Positions 47,498 to 54,517 of a stretch of DNA of 54,973 bases are shown in pieces. Positions within the stretch are counted from its first letter, which is position 1; each line of letters starts with the position of its first letter. The stretch is from Cycloclasticus sp. 46_120_T64 (GTDB lineage: Bacteria; Pseudomonadota; Gammaproteobacteria; Methylococcales; Cycloclasticaceae). The DNA is taken from NCBI GenBank assembly GCA_002162695.1, contig MAAM01000003.1:1-54973 (forward strand), read 5' to 3'. Both the position numbers and the translations under genes were made by a program. The notes below the pieces were generated by a model that saw only the letters and a list, made by a program, of their open reading frames with translations, was not told the origin of the DNA and made no database searches.

Positions 47498-48185
47498 TAC
47501 GAGGGCCGATTTTTCTCAAACCCTTAATTTTACAGTTAAATATATATTGTTCCAATGTTTTTAACGGGGGCGTTTTGAAGTATCCCTTTAGTTTGTGTTA
47601 CTTAAAAGAAAATAACCACGGCAAAAATAAAGACCTGGCTCTAGCCCTCATGAATCAACTCGGCTGATTATTAAGTAATGTAACTTATGAAAAGATAGCG
47701 AAAGTATATCCGTAATCTGCATGGATTCTTTTGTTATAAGATAACTCGCCGCAAACCTGTTTTCTAAGTAGGGTTCAGTGCTGCTCTAGAGATGTTGCCT
47801 TCTAGCATTTCGCTGCCGCGAGGGCGTTCATTTCTTTTGTGTGCCAAAAAGAAACAGAATCAAAGAAAAGGGCGCCCTATCGCAAGAACCTATCTGTTTT
47901 CGGGCGTGCGCGAACTCGCTATGCTCTACACACGGAGTATAAGTTCCATTGATAGTAAACTATCGATTCAGCGTTAAAACAACGCGCACACTATTCCGAA
48001 AAAAGAGAGAATCTTAAGCGCGATAAAGGGAGTTTTTTTGCTTATAGCCAATCAAAGGGTGGCGCCCCTTTAAACTCGCGCATCTTACTTAAAACGTTAG
48101 ATGGCTTGCCATACTGCCGTTCACATCATTACCGGAAAAAGTTCATCTGTTATCTGTTCAGCTTACAAAAAACATGCAATAATAA
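47498..48185. other. Gene-free stretch with a probable dispersed repeat
   Basis: About 690 bases lie between the cyclic di-GMP sensor and the TAC operon. The part at about 47790-48090 translates to phrases such as FLLCAKKKQNQRKGRP, which I know as a common false translation of a repeated intergenic sequence in gammaproteobacteria. It includes the palindrome GGGCGCCC and paired arms GCGCGATAAAGGG (48018-48030) with CCCTTTA-AAC-TCGCGC (48066-48081). A GTTAGAT at 48096-48102 fits an attC right box, but no left box was found. I see no supported gene. Confidence 0.4.
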
Positions 48186-48215
48186 TTGAAGGTTCACATA
48201 TATGTGAACTATACT
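48186..48215 (+). promoter_or_regulatory. Promoter with perfect palindromic operator in the spacer (higBA)
   Basis: A -35 TTGAAG (48186-48191) and a -10 TATACT (48210-48215) are separated by exactly 18 bases. Those 18 bases (48192-48209) are a perfect palindrome, GTTCACATA joined to TATGTGAAC. A repressor bound there would block RNA polymerase. The XRE antitoxin in the same operon is the obvious candidate. The start codon GTG follows 17 bases after the -10. Confidence 0.8.
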
Positions 48216-48231
48216 GCAGGGGTAATGTAGA

Positions 48232-48621
48232 GTGACCAAAGAAATAAAGACCGAGCACCAGGGGGCGACTTTTAAAGTAATACATTGCGAGGGTGCTTTA
48301 AAGAGTTTTGAAAAGGCGTTAATAAGCGTAACTCCTCATAATAAAAAACGGTCACTCAAGAACGCAATTATTCAATTAATAGAGCGTTTGGCAGATGGTA
48401 AAAGAATGTCGAGAGAAAACTTTCCTCAAGAGGGAATCTTACCGCATTCGAAAGGTAAATTTAACGCGTTTAAGAAACTACCAGTAAGAGCGTACTGTTG
48501 GTTGTCAACAAAGTATCCTAATACATACTTTATTAGTCATTACACGTACAAAGATAAGCAAAAACTTGATAAGAAAGATATTGGTAAAGTGCACGCTAAT
48601 TGGCGAGATAAAGAGGAATAA
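48232..48621 (+). CDS. higB: HigB/Gp49-like toxin of a toxin-antitoxin-chaperone operon
   Basis: The protein has 129 residues and starts at GTG. The C-terminal half has the RelE/HigB layout: a beta-strand run VRAYCWLSTKYP followed by YFISHYTYKDKQKLDKKDIG and KVHANWRD, like the Gp49/HigB core. A basic N-terminal half is rich in Lys. HigB toxins cut mRNA on the ribosome. The toxin gene comes first and the antitoxin second, the reversed order that defines higBA. The match is by pattern and gene order. Catalytic residues cannot be named with confidence. Confidence 0.75.
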   Translation: MTKEIKTEHQGATFKVIHCEGALKSFEKALISVTPHNKKRSLKNAIIQLIERLADGKRMSRENFPQEGILPHSKGKFNAFKKLPVRAYCWLSTKYPNTYFISHYTYKDKQKLDKKDIGKVHANWRDKEE

Positions 48622-48624
48622 ATC

Positions 48625-49032
48625 ATGAGTGCTAAAGAAATGTTCAACTCTGGAAGTGAAAATTCTAGTAATGCAGAAGAAAGAGCATACGCAAGAGAAG
48701 ATCTTATTTTTAATACAACAGAAGATTTGTTACTAATGATTGAAGACTTAAATCTAACTAAAGTCGAACTGGCTAAAAGGTTGGGTAAATCAAAATCCTA
48801 TGTAACACAGGTATTGAGTGGCTCTAGAAATATGACATTGGGCTCATTTTCTGATATTTGTTTTGCTTTAGGCTTCAAGCCTGAAATAAAAATACCAGTT
48901 AAAGAGAGTACCTCTAATGGAAATGGTTGGGCAAAGGCTGAGGCGAAAACTGTCGTTACAACTAAATTAGAGACCAGTCGAAAAATATATCTCGCTCATG
49001 ATGAGTCGTGGGCAAATTGCAAGGTAGCATGA
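48625..49032 (+). CDS. higA: XRE-family HigA-like antitoxin with C-terminal extension
   Basis: The protein has 135 residues. A helix-turn-helix spans about 44-85 (LTKVELAKRLGKSKSYVTQV, then SGSRNMTLGSFSDICFALG). Residues 93-135 form a tail outside the usual HigA core, poor in structure but with W102, Y122 and W129. Its place between a toxin and a SecB-like gene suggests a chaperone-addiction segment, as in M. tuberculosis HigA (inference). It starts 3 bases after the toxin stop. Its stop overlaps the next ATG (ATGA). Confidence 0.85.
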   Translation: MSAKEMFNSGSENSSNAEERAYAREDLIFNTTEDLLLMIEDLNLTKVELAKRLGKSKSYVTQVLSGSRNMTLGSFSDICFALGFKPEIKIPVKESTSNGNGWAKAEAKTVVTTKLETSRKIYLAHDESWANCKVA

Positions 49033-49490
49033 TGACACCTGAAATAAAGAAATGTACTGAAAACATGTTAATACAATCAGTTGTATTAAAGAATTTGATT
49101 ATCAATTTTCATGACGACATTGATGGTGATGCGTTTAATGATGAGTTTCTTGAGCACTCTCAAGATCTTAGATATTTAAAAATGACGAAGCAAGTAGAGT
49201 TACAAGAAAACGAAAAATGGCTTTATCGCCTTTATGCTGTAATTGGAATACGTTTTTTATCGCAAGAAAGTCCGGAAGAAAGTGATGAAGCTGTAGAACC
49301 AATGCTTGAGATAAAGTCCGAGTTTGTAGCTCAATATGAGTCTTCATGTGAACTTACGGATGAAGAATTAAATCTATTTGGGCAGAAACATGTTTATTAT
49401 CATGTTTGGCCGTATTGGAGGGAAGTATTGCAATCATCGTGTGCACGTATTGGAATTAGCCCAATTATTATCCCTCCATTCCGAGTGTAA
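49029..49490 (+). CDS. SecB-like chaperone of the toxin-antitoxin-chaperone operon
   Basis: The protein has 153 residues, about SecB size. The C-terminal pattern EIKSEFVAQYESSCELTDEE, then HVWPYWREVLQSS and IGISPIIIPPFRV, is the SecB-family core and C-terminal layout. The true SecB ending (zinc-binding, SecA contact) is missing, as in TAC chaperones. I chose ATG 49029, which overlaps the antitoxin stop and follows AAGG. A GTG at 49008 would add seven residues. Role by context: stabilising the antitoxin and so keeping the toxin off. The distance to housekeeping SecB is untested. Confidence 0.75.
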   Translation: MMTPEIKKCTENMLIQSVVLKNLIINFHDDIDGDAFNDEFLEHSQDLRYLKMTKQVELQENEKWLYRLYAVIGIRFLSQESPEESDEAVEPMLEIKSEFVAQYESSCELTDEELNLFGQKHVYYHVWPYWREVLQSSCARIGISPIIIPPFRV

Positions 49491-49648
49491 TTGCTACTCA
49501 AGCTTAAGGGGGTGTTTTGAATTCAATTTGCAAGTGCAACGGGGTCAAGGTTTTCAATGAGACTGTAAATTAAATTATTTTCATTGCTCCCTTCTTACCA
49601 TAAAAAAAAGGGGTCATGTATATTGTGATGTTTAAAGCTTATGCTATA

Positions 49649-49666
49649 GTCTGGCGATGCCCAGAC
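49649..49666 (+). promoter_or_regulatory. Hairpin holding the transposase start codon
   Basis: The stem GTCTGG (49649-49654) and CCAGAC (49661-49666) encloses a 6-base loop that contains the ATG at 49657-49659. It could limit translation or act as a recognition hairpin for the Y1 transposase. No Shine-Dalgarno is visible upstream. Confidence 0.4.
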
Positions 49667-50634
49667 CTCTAAGATTAGAATATGACAATGCTTTTCATCA
49701 TGTGATGAATCGAGGAAGGAAGAAACAAGTCATTTTTCATAACAGTGACTATTTCGAAGCCTTTCTTGAGATTCTAAAAGAAGCAAGTCAACGATATGAT
49801 GCCATCATTCATGCTTATTGCCTGATGAAAAACCATTATCACCTTTTAATTGAAACGCCAAAGGCTAACCTCAGTCAGATAATGCAGCATATTAATGGCA
49901 AATATACGCAGTGGCATAATCGTCAGCGAGGAAGCGATGGAACATTGTTTCGCGGACGTTATAAATCCGTTTTAGTTGATGAAGATAGCTATCTTTTACA
50001 ACTTTCCAGGTATATCCACCGCAACCCGTTAGACGTTAAACGGAAAATGATCGAGCAACTAGACGATTATGTTTGGTCGAGCTATCAGGCATACACTAAC
50101 AAAGCGAAAGCGCCATCATGGCTGTATCGTGACAAAACATACCAAATGCTGGGTCAAAGAAACCGCTATCGAGGTTACGCAGATTATGTTGAAAAAGGCG
50201 TAGATGAAGATATTAAGCGATTTTATAGTAAAGATAATATATTGGGTGTACTTGGAAGCAAAGAATACCGAGAGCGGCGGCGGGATGAAGTAAAGGATGC
50301 AGACATTTTAACCCTGAGAAACGCATTACAGGATAGGCCTGAGATCAAAGAAGTGCTCAATTTAGTGAGTAAGATAACCGGATTAAAGCTGCTGGATTTA
50401 AAAAAGCCCGGCAAAACAAGTGCCGTTAACGCCGCAAAAAGAGCTTTTGCAATTTATGCGTGTAAAGCCTATTCAGCTGCCACTTACAAAGCCATCGCTG
50501 AACATTTCAACCTGACTCATGTTGGTAGTGTATGTTACCCGCTAACAAAAATTAAAAAGGAAATAGCCGATGGGGGATGGGCGAAAGAGATTGAAAAGAT
50601 AGAGAAAGAATATTGCATTGTAAAATATACATGA
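49657..50634 (+). CDS. REP-associated tyrosine transposase (Y1/HUH family) with C-terminal DNA-binding domain
   Basis: The protein has 325 residues. It starts MPRPLRLEYDNAFHHVMNRG, which is characteristic. The HUH metal motif is in KNHYHLLIETP, and the catalytic tyrosine is in LSRYIHRNP. The C-terminal 100 residues (AVNAAKRAFAIYACKAYSAA, then YKAIAEHFNLTHVGSV) look like a DnaA-C-type helix-turn-helix. Such enzymes mobilise palindromic elements and are usually domesticated. It is flanked by inverted repeats, so this copy may be a unit in its own right. Confidence 0.9.
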   Translation: MPRPLRLEYDNAFHHVMNRGRKKQVIFHNSDYFEAFLEILKEASQRYDAIIHAYCLMKNHYHLLIETPKANLSQIMQHINGKYTQWHNRQRGSDGTLFRGRYKSVLVDEDSYLLQLSRYIHRNPLDVKRKMIEQLDDYVWSSYQAYTNKAKAPSWLYRDKTYQMLGQRNRYRGYADYVEKGVDEDIKRFYSKDNILGVLGSKEYRERRRDEVKDADILTLRNALQDRPEIKEVLNLVSKITGLKLLDLKKPGKTSAVNAAKRAFAIYACKAYSAATYKAIAEHFNLTHVGSVCYPLTKIKKEIADGGWAKEIEKIEKEYCIVKYT

Positions 50635-50646
50635 CCCCTTTATTTT

Positions 50647-50865
50647 TTAAATTTAGATCGCGATATAGAAGAGGATCAATACAGGATACTTCAAGGTTTG
50701 TCATCAGTCGTAGATGGTGTTGGCGCATTAAGAACACATAGTGGGTCAGCGCATGGTAGAGGAAAACATCCACCTAAAATCAAAGTATCTGAGGCGCGAT
50801 TAGCAGTAAATTCATCACATACACTAGTAACATACATAATGGAACGGTGGCACACAAATGCCTAA
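50647..50865 (+). pseudogene. C-terminal fragment of an Abi_C-type abortive-infection protein
   Basis: The frame reads ILQGLSSVVDGVGALRTHSG and HGRGKHPPKIKVSEARLAV before TAA at 50863-50865. This matches the Abi_C C-terminal domain pattern ('LSSVVxGxGxLR...HGxG...RLAVN'). No start codon precedes it. The upstream side is the end of the transposase unit, so the 5' part was lost or left behind by insertion. The TAA lies in the left box of attC1, so this was an integron cassette gene. Confidence 0.7.
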
Positions 50866-50958
50866 CAAAAACTTGCATCTGACCGTAAAAAGCGTCACTT
50901 TTTTTGCTATCGCAAAAACTGCGCCTCTTTTTACGTCAGCTGAAGTAAGGCGTTATGA
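50860..50958 (+). repeat. attC site 1
   Basis: The left box GCCTAAC (50860-50866) fits the consensus RYYYAAC. The right box GTTATGA is at 50952-50958. Arms CTGACCGTAAAAAG and CTTTTTACGTCAG pair with one unpaired G in the left arm, the extrahelical base expected in attC. The Abi_C remnant stop is inside the left box. Confidence 0.85.
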
Positions 50959-50981
50959 GTCAATCAGCATCGAGAAAATGA

Positions 50982-51425
50982 ATGGACGATAGAGTTAAAA
51001 AAATAGATACACCAGAAAAATGCGAAGTATTCGCTAGGAACTGCATCGAGCGCGGACGCGACGATTTGGCTCAAGAAGCGAAGGAGCGAGCTGTTCAACT
51101 TCGCGCAGAGGCTTATGGTGCAGAGACACAAGCGGAACGCGAAGCGCTTGAAGCTGTATACGCATACGAGGAAGTATTGAGCACGAAGAACGGCAAGAAA
51201 ACTCGTGCTGGTCGCACCTGGCAAATGATTACTCGTCACGGAATCATTGGCGCAGTAGAAAGAGCTGTAAACCGTCCAACTGAAACTCAAGGGTACACTT
51301 CTCTCGTTGAGATGGGCCTTAAAGATTATGCATTTGAAAATGTCATCCTTCGTTATCCCGATCTATTCAGCGAGCAAGCAGTGAATATTTCAAGAGAACG
51401 CATGGAACAGTGGCAAAACTCATAA
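50982..51425 (+). CDS. Uncharacterised integron cassette protein, 147 aa
   Basis: The protein has 147 residues and is mainly helical and charged, with no signal or membrane segment. It reads MDDRVKKIDTPEKCEVFARN, then a heptad-like AQEAKERAVQLRAEAYGAET, then RHGIIGAVERAVNRPTET, near-palindromic in character, and ends with FENVILRYPDLFS. I have a sense of similar hypothetical proteins in cassettes but know no function. The stop TAA is inside attC2. It follows attC1 by 24 bases, with no promoter seen. Confidence 0.75.
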   Translation: MDDRVKKIDTPEKCEVFARNCIERGRDDLAQEAKERAVQLRAEAYGAETQAEREALEAVYAYEEVLSTKNGKKTRAGRTWQMITRHGIIGAVERAVNRPTETQGYTSLVEMGLKDYAFENVILRYPDLFSEQAVNISRERMEQWQNS

Positions 51426-51492
51426 CAAGCAAAGGCAGCATCGCCCCACGGGCTGGACGCGCTAACGCGCGCCGCTGCTTTGGGCGTTAAGG
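51420..51492 (+). repeat. attC site 2
   Basis: The left box (T)CATAAC is at 51420-51426 and the right box GTTAAGG at 51486-51492. Arms CAAAGGCAGC (51430-51439) and GCTGCTTTG (51474-51482) pair with one extrahelical G in the left arm. The preceding gene's TAA (51423-51425) overlaps the left box. Confidence 0.85.
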
Positions 51493-51498
51493 GTCTTA

Positions 51499-51747
51499 AT
51501 GAAAATCGTAGAGACTGAGAAATGGTCGTATACGCTTTACTGTAATGATCAATCTTATTACCTAGCTGTAGTCTGTGGCAGCGTCGGAATATATGAGATT
51601 GTCATTGAACTAAAAGTCGATGAAATAGAAAAGATGAAGGATGAGGGGTTTATTGCAAAGCTTGCATCATTAGTTCGTAGTCACCCTGAAGCTTATAGCG
51701 AAAGATCTATAAAAGGTTTCTCGACTGACTTAAAGGCAACACCTTAA
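51499..51747 (+). CDS. Uncharacterised integron cassette protein, 82 aa
   Basis: The protein has 82 residues and starts 7 bases after the attC2 right box, with no clear ribosome site. The sequence MKIVETEKWSYTLYCNDQSY, then LAVVCGSVGIYEIVIELKVD, suggests a small beta-rich fold, then a helix (DEIEKMKDEGFIAKLASLV). I do not recognise the family. Its TAA is inside attC3, so the whole cassette is this gene. Confidence 0.7.
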   Translation: MKIVETEKWSYTLYCNDQSYYLAVVCGSVGIYEIVIELKVDEIEKMKDEGFIAKLASLVRSHPEAYSERSIKGFSTDLKATP

Positions 51748-51862
51748 CAAGGCCAGGCACAAGGAGCCACTAAGCTACGTTTTGCAATTCATGCATTCCG
51801 CTGCCGCTCCATTAACATAAATTACAACTACGCTTAGCGGCCCTGTGCTGGCGGCGTTCAAT
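51742..51862 (+). repeat. attC site 3
   Basis: The left box is CCTTAAC (51742-51748) and the right box GTTCAAT (51856-51862). Arms CCAGGCACA (51753-51761) and TGTGCTGG (51844-51851) pair with one extrahelical base in the left arm. It is 121 bases long, the longest site here. Confidence 0.8.
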
Positions 51863-51874
51863 GATGGAGATAAT

Positions 51875-53149
51875 ATGAAGGATCTTTTCCCCGGCCACTT
51901 CAAAGAAAGTGAAAAGAATCTAAAACAGGTTTGGGATTCGTGCATATTTGTATTTGATGCAAATATATTATTGAATTTTTATAGGTATTCTGATTCTACT
52001 AGACGTGAGTTTCTTCAGCTTCTTAAAAAAATACAAGAACGAGTATGGCTTCCTCATAGAGCTGCCGAAGAATATTTAAATAATCGGCTATCGGTAATCG
52101 ATCAGCAAGAACGCTCATATGACGAAACGGCTAAATCTATAAACTCTTTAAGAAGTGATCTGGATAATGCTCGCCAACACCCCTTTGTTAGTCAGCAGAC
52201 AATGAATCAAGTCAATAAGATCTTTGACCTTCTTTGTAATGAGTTGTCAGAAAATAAAGGGATTCACACTAAACGTATTTCAAATGATGAAATTAAAGAG
52301 TCTATTTCTTCAATATTTGAAAATAATGTAGGGCAGCCATACTCTAGAGAAGATCTAGAAAAGATGATTATTGATGGCGAGGAGCGTTACAAGCAAAAAA
52401 TCCCACCTGGATTTAAGGATGGCACGAAATCTGGCGATAGCGATGTATTCACAGAGAGGTGTCGTAAATATGGAGACTTGATCGTTTGGAATCAAGTTAT
52501 CGATAAGTCAATCGAAGCCAAAAAGGGCATAGTTCTTGTAACCGACGATAAAAAAGAAGATTGGTGGGAAAAGTTCAAAGGAAAGACCGTTGGCCCTAGA
52601 CCTGAGTTAGTGAAAGAGTTTAAAGATAGAGCCGAAAACACATTCCATATGTATCAGGCTGATAGATTTCTTGAGCTAGCACGAGAGAATTTGAATGAAC
52701 AAGTTAGTGATGAAATTGTTGAAGAAATAAGGGAGGTCAGACGACGAGATAAGATAGCTTATAAGAAAATGAAAGAAATGGAATTCATGAAAAGAAGAAA
52801 AGTAAAAGTTCATCACCTTATGGATGAGCTTGAGCAGACTCGTCATCAAATGATGTCATATGAAAAAGAAATGAGCATGCTGCAAGAAAAAAGACATATG
52901 CTGGAGAATGAACGCAATAATTTGAGAGAACACCGAAATCATATACTACATGACGGTGATAGAGAAATTGATAGTGACCGCTTAATGAAACATTACGAAT
53001 CAGTTTCAGAAGATTACGCCCAGATCAAACAGCATTTAGACCATTCTAAAAGTAAATATAGTGAGATGTCACGGCACATGATGAGCCTTGAGCAAGAGTT
53101 GGCTCATAGTATGAAAATCATTGAACACGAAAATGCAGCGGACTCGTAA
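51875..53149 (+). CDS. PIN-like (PIN_8/DUF4935) domain protein with long coiled coil
   Basis: The protein has 424 residues from the ATG at 51875, with GGAG 8 bases upstream. A GTG at 51845 would start inside attC3 and is unlikely. The N-terminal part FPGHFKESEKNLKQVWDS and FVFDANILLNFYR is the PIN-like core, with Asp28. Glu65/66 and later Asp in KYGDLIVWNQVID and VLVTDDKKEDWW complete the acidic set, so a nuclease is plausible. Residues about 270-420 are a charged coiled coil. The C-terminus reads into attC4. Confidence 0.8.
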   Translation: MKDLFPGHFKESEKNLKQVWDSCIFVFDANILLNFYRYSDSTRREFLQLLKKIQERVWLPHRAAEEYLNNRLSVIDQQERSYDETAKSINSLRSDLDNARQHPFVSQQTMNQVNKIFDLLCNELSENKGIHTKRISNDEIKESISSIFENNVGQPYSREDLEKMIIDGEERYKQKIPPGFKDGTKSGDSDVFTERCRKYGDLIVWNQVIDKSIEAKKGIVLVTDDKKEDWWEKFKGKTVGPRPELVKEFKDRAENTFHMYQADRFLELARENLNEQVSDEIVEEIREVRRRDKIAYKKMKEMEFMKRRKVKVHHLMDELEQTRHQMMSYEKEMSMLQEKRHMLENERNNLREHRNHILHDGDREIDSDRLMKHYESVSEDYAQIKQHLDHSKSKYSEMSRHMMSLEQELAHSMKIIEHENAADS

Positions 53150-53175
53150 ACTCGCTGCTGATTTTGGCGTTAAGC
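53120..53175 (+). repeat. attC site 4 (short)
   Basis: The left box ATTGAAC (53120-53126) is degenerate. The right box GTTAAGC (53169-53175) fits the consensus GTTRRRY perfectly. Arms AAAATGCAGCG (53130-53140) and CGCTGCTGATTTT (53153-53165) pair with a two-base bulge. At 56 bases it is close to the minimum. It overlaps the end of the PIN-like gene. Confidence 0.7.
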
Positions 53176-53214
53176 ATCATGTGCTACCAACCAATACTTA
53201 CTAAAGGAATGTAA

Positions 53215-54390
53215 ATGGCAGGTTTAAAAGTTTTTGTTTCATCAACATGTTATGACTTATCTGTCGTTAGGTCTCAGTTAAGAATATTTATTCAAAATCT
53301 CGGGCATGAGCCTGTAATGAGTGATTATAACGATATTCTTTACGACCCTAGAATACATACACACTCAAGCTGCGTTGATGAAGTAGCCTCCTGCGATATG
53401 GTTGTGCTAATCGTTGGTCAGCGCTTTGGTGGAAAAACAGTTCCTGAAGCCTTAGACAAAATTGATTTAGAGTCTCTATATAGTGAAAGTAAAAGTACTG
53501 AATCACTAAAGAAAAAAGAAAATCTGTCAGTAACTCAGTTAGAAATTCTAAAAGCTGTTGAGTCTGGAGTTCCTGTGCTCACATTCATTGACAATGGAGT
53601 ATGGCATGATCATGCCACCTACGAAAAAAATAAGGACAAAGAAATAATCTCGAATATTGAATTCTCTTCTATTCAAAAACAAGACACAGCAATATTTATC
53701 TTCGAGTTTATAAATTTCCTAAGGCATAGGGCACGGGGAAATAGTGTTTTTCCGTTTTCAAAACTTCAGGATGTTGAGGAGATTTTGAGAAAACAGTGGT
53801 CATCCCTATTTCAAAAATTATTGCAGGAGCAAAGAAATAGAGTCGTCGAAGGAAAGAGAATTGATAATTTAAGCGACCAGTTTGAAGATCTGAAAACCGC
53901 CATCTTAACTTCAATAGGAACATCGAATGAGAAGGAGGTAGCTAGGGGCGTTGTCAGATTTAGAAAGCTTATGGATTTTGTTAGAGGTTTAGGGCTGCGA
54001 GATATGAATTTCATGTTACAAGGTAGTAACACATGGGATGATCTGTTGCACTACGTAGAAATAGATGAAATTGTAGATGCCGCTAATTTTCCAGAGGAAC
54101 TTCATCATCAGCGTAGAATGAATGGGCAGCGAGCTCGTATGTATCTTATCAAACAGGATCGAACATTCTATGAACTTCGCACATCGCCAGATTTTTTCCA
54201 CGGACTAGCATTAGAATGGGAAGCTTTTATGGAAATGCCCGAAGAAACAAGAGGTATTGTTGCCGACGCACTCGGCGAGATGAGAATGGGTCCTGGCCCA
54301 CTCCGGTATATACGTGAACCTTTCGAGGAGCAGTTCGATAAATGGCGGCATCAAGAGTCATTTTTACGCCCAGATGATAAAAATGCTTAA
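53215..54390 (+). CDS. DUF4062-domain protein
   Basis: The protein has 391 residues. The N-terminal DUF4062 fold covers residues about 4-120: LKVFVSSTCYDLSVVRSQL, then VASCDMVVLIVGQRFGG, the pattern of this Rossmann-like, TIR-related family. Residues about 120-390 are helical and unassigned, with no ATPase motif, so it is not a STAND NTPase. DUF4062 is a common sensor or effector module in antiphage proteins. Immunity is a guess. AAAGGA lies before the ATG. The stop is inside attC5. Confidence 0.8.
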   Translation: MAGLKVFVSSTCYDLSVVRSQLRIFIQNLGHEPVMSDYNDILYDPRIHTHSSCVDEVASCDMVVLIVGQRFGGKTVPEALDKIDLESLYSESKSTESLKKKENLSVTQLEILKAVESGVPVLTFIDNGVWHDHATYEKNKDKEIISNIEFSSIQKQDTAIFIFEFINFLRHRARGNSVFPFSKLQDVEEILRKQWSSLFQKLLQEQRNRVVEGKRIDNLSDQFEDLKTAILTSIGTSNEKEVARGVVRFRKLMDFVRGLGLRDMNFMLQGSNTWDDLLHYVEIDEIVDAANFPEELHHQRRMNGQRARMYLIKQDRTFYELRTSPDFFHGLALEWEAFMEMPEETRGIVADALGEMRMGPGPLRYIREPFEEQFDKWRHQESFLRPDDKNA

Positions 54391-54501
54391 CAAGCATGTC
54401 AACCGGACAACTTTTTGCTACGCTCTTTTGTGCATTTCGCTTCGCTACATTCTTGCACAAAAGCTCTCCACAAAAAATTGCAGGTTACATGGGCGTTATG
54501 T
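54385..54501 (+). repeat. attC site 5
   Basis: The left box GCTTAAC (54385-54391) is a full consensus match. The right box is GTTATGT (54495-54501). Arms ATGTCAACC (54396-54404) and GGTTACAT (54483-54490) pair with one extrahelical base. An inner 10-bp stem CTTTTGTGCA/TGCACAAAAG extends the hairpin. Confidence 0.88.
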
Positions 54502-54517
54502 GTAAAAAGATAAAAAC

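Larger units (their letters stand above)
49610..50638 (+). mobile_element. RAYT transposase unit bounded by 15-bp inverted repeats
   Basis: GGGGTCATGTATATT (49610-49624) and its exact reverse complement (50624-50638) enclose a single transposase gene. A-rich and T-rich tracts lie just outside (49602-49609 and 50639-50648). The right repeat contains the transposase stop codon. The right end abuts a decapitated gene (50647-50865). The boundaries are my reading of the repeats. No target duplication was found. Confidence 0.6.

Noticed and set aside
47792-47977. A 61-codon open frame with FLLCAKKKQNQRKG
   Set aside because: There is no ribosome site, the composition fits a known type of false translation of a repeat, and it is not conserved as protein as far as I know. 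It is treated as repeat sequence.
49491-49601. Possible attC after the SecB-like gene
   Set aside because: The gene's stop is TAATTG and no left box with pairing arms is present, so the TAC operon is not called a cassette.
50642-50981. CRISPR or tandem repeats in the accessory region
   Set aside because: The hairpin-like sites differ in sequence and spacing, and share only short terminal boxes, which fits attC and not CRISPR.
51845-51874. Upstream GTG start for the PIN-like gene
   Set aside because: It lies inside attC3, whereas the ATG at 51875 has a GGAG site at proper distance.
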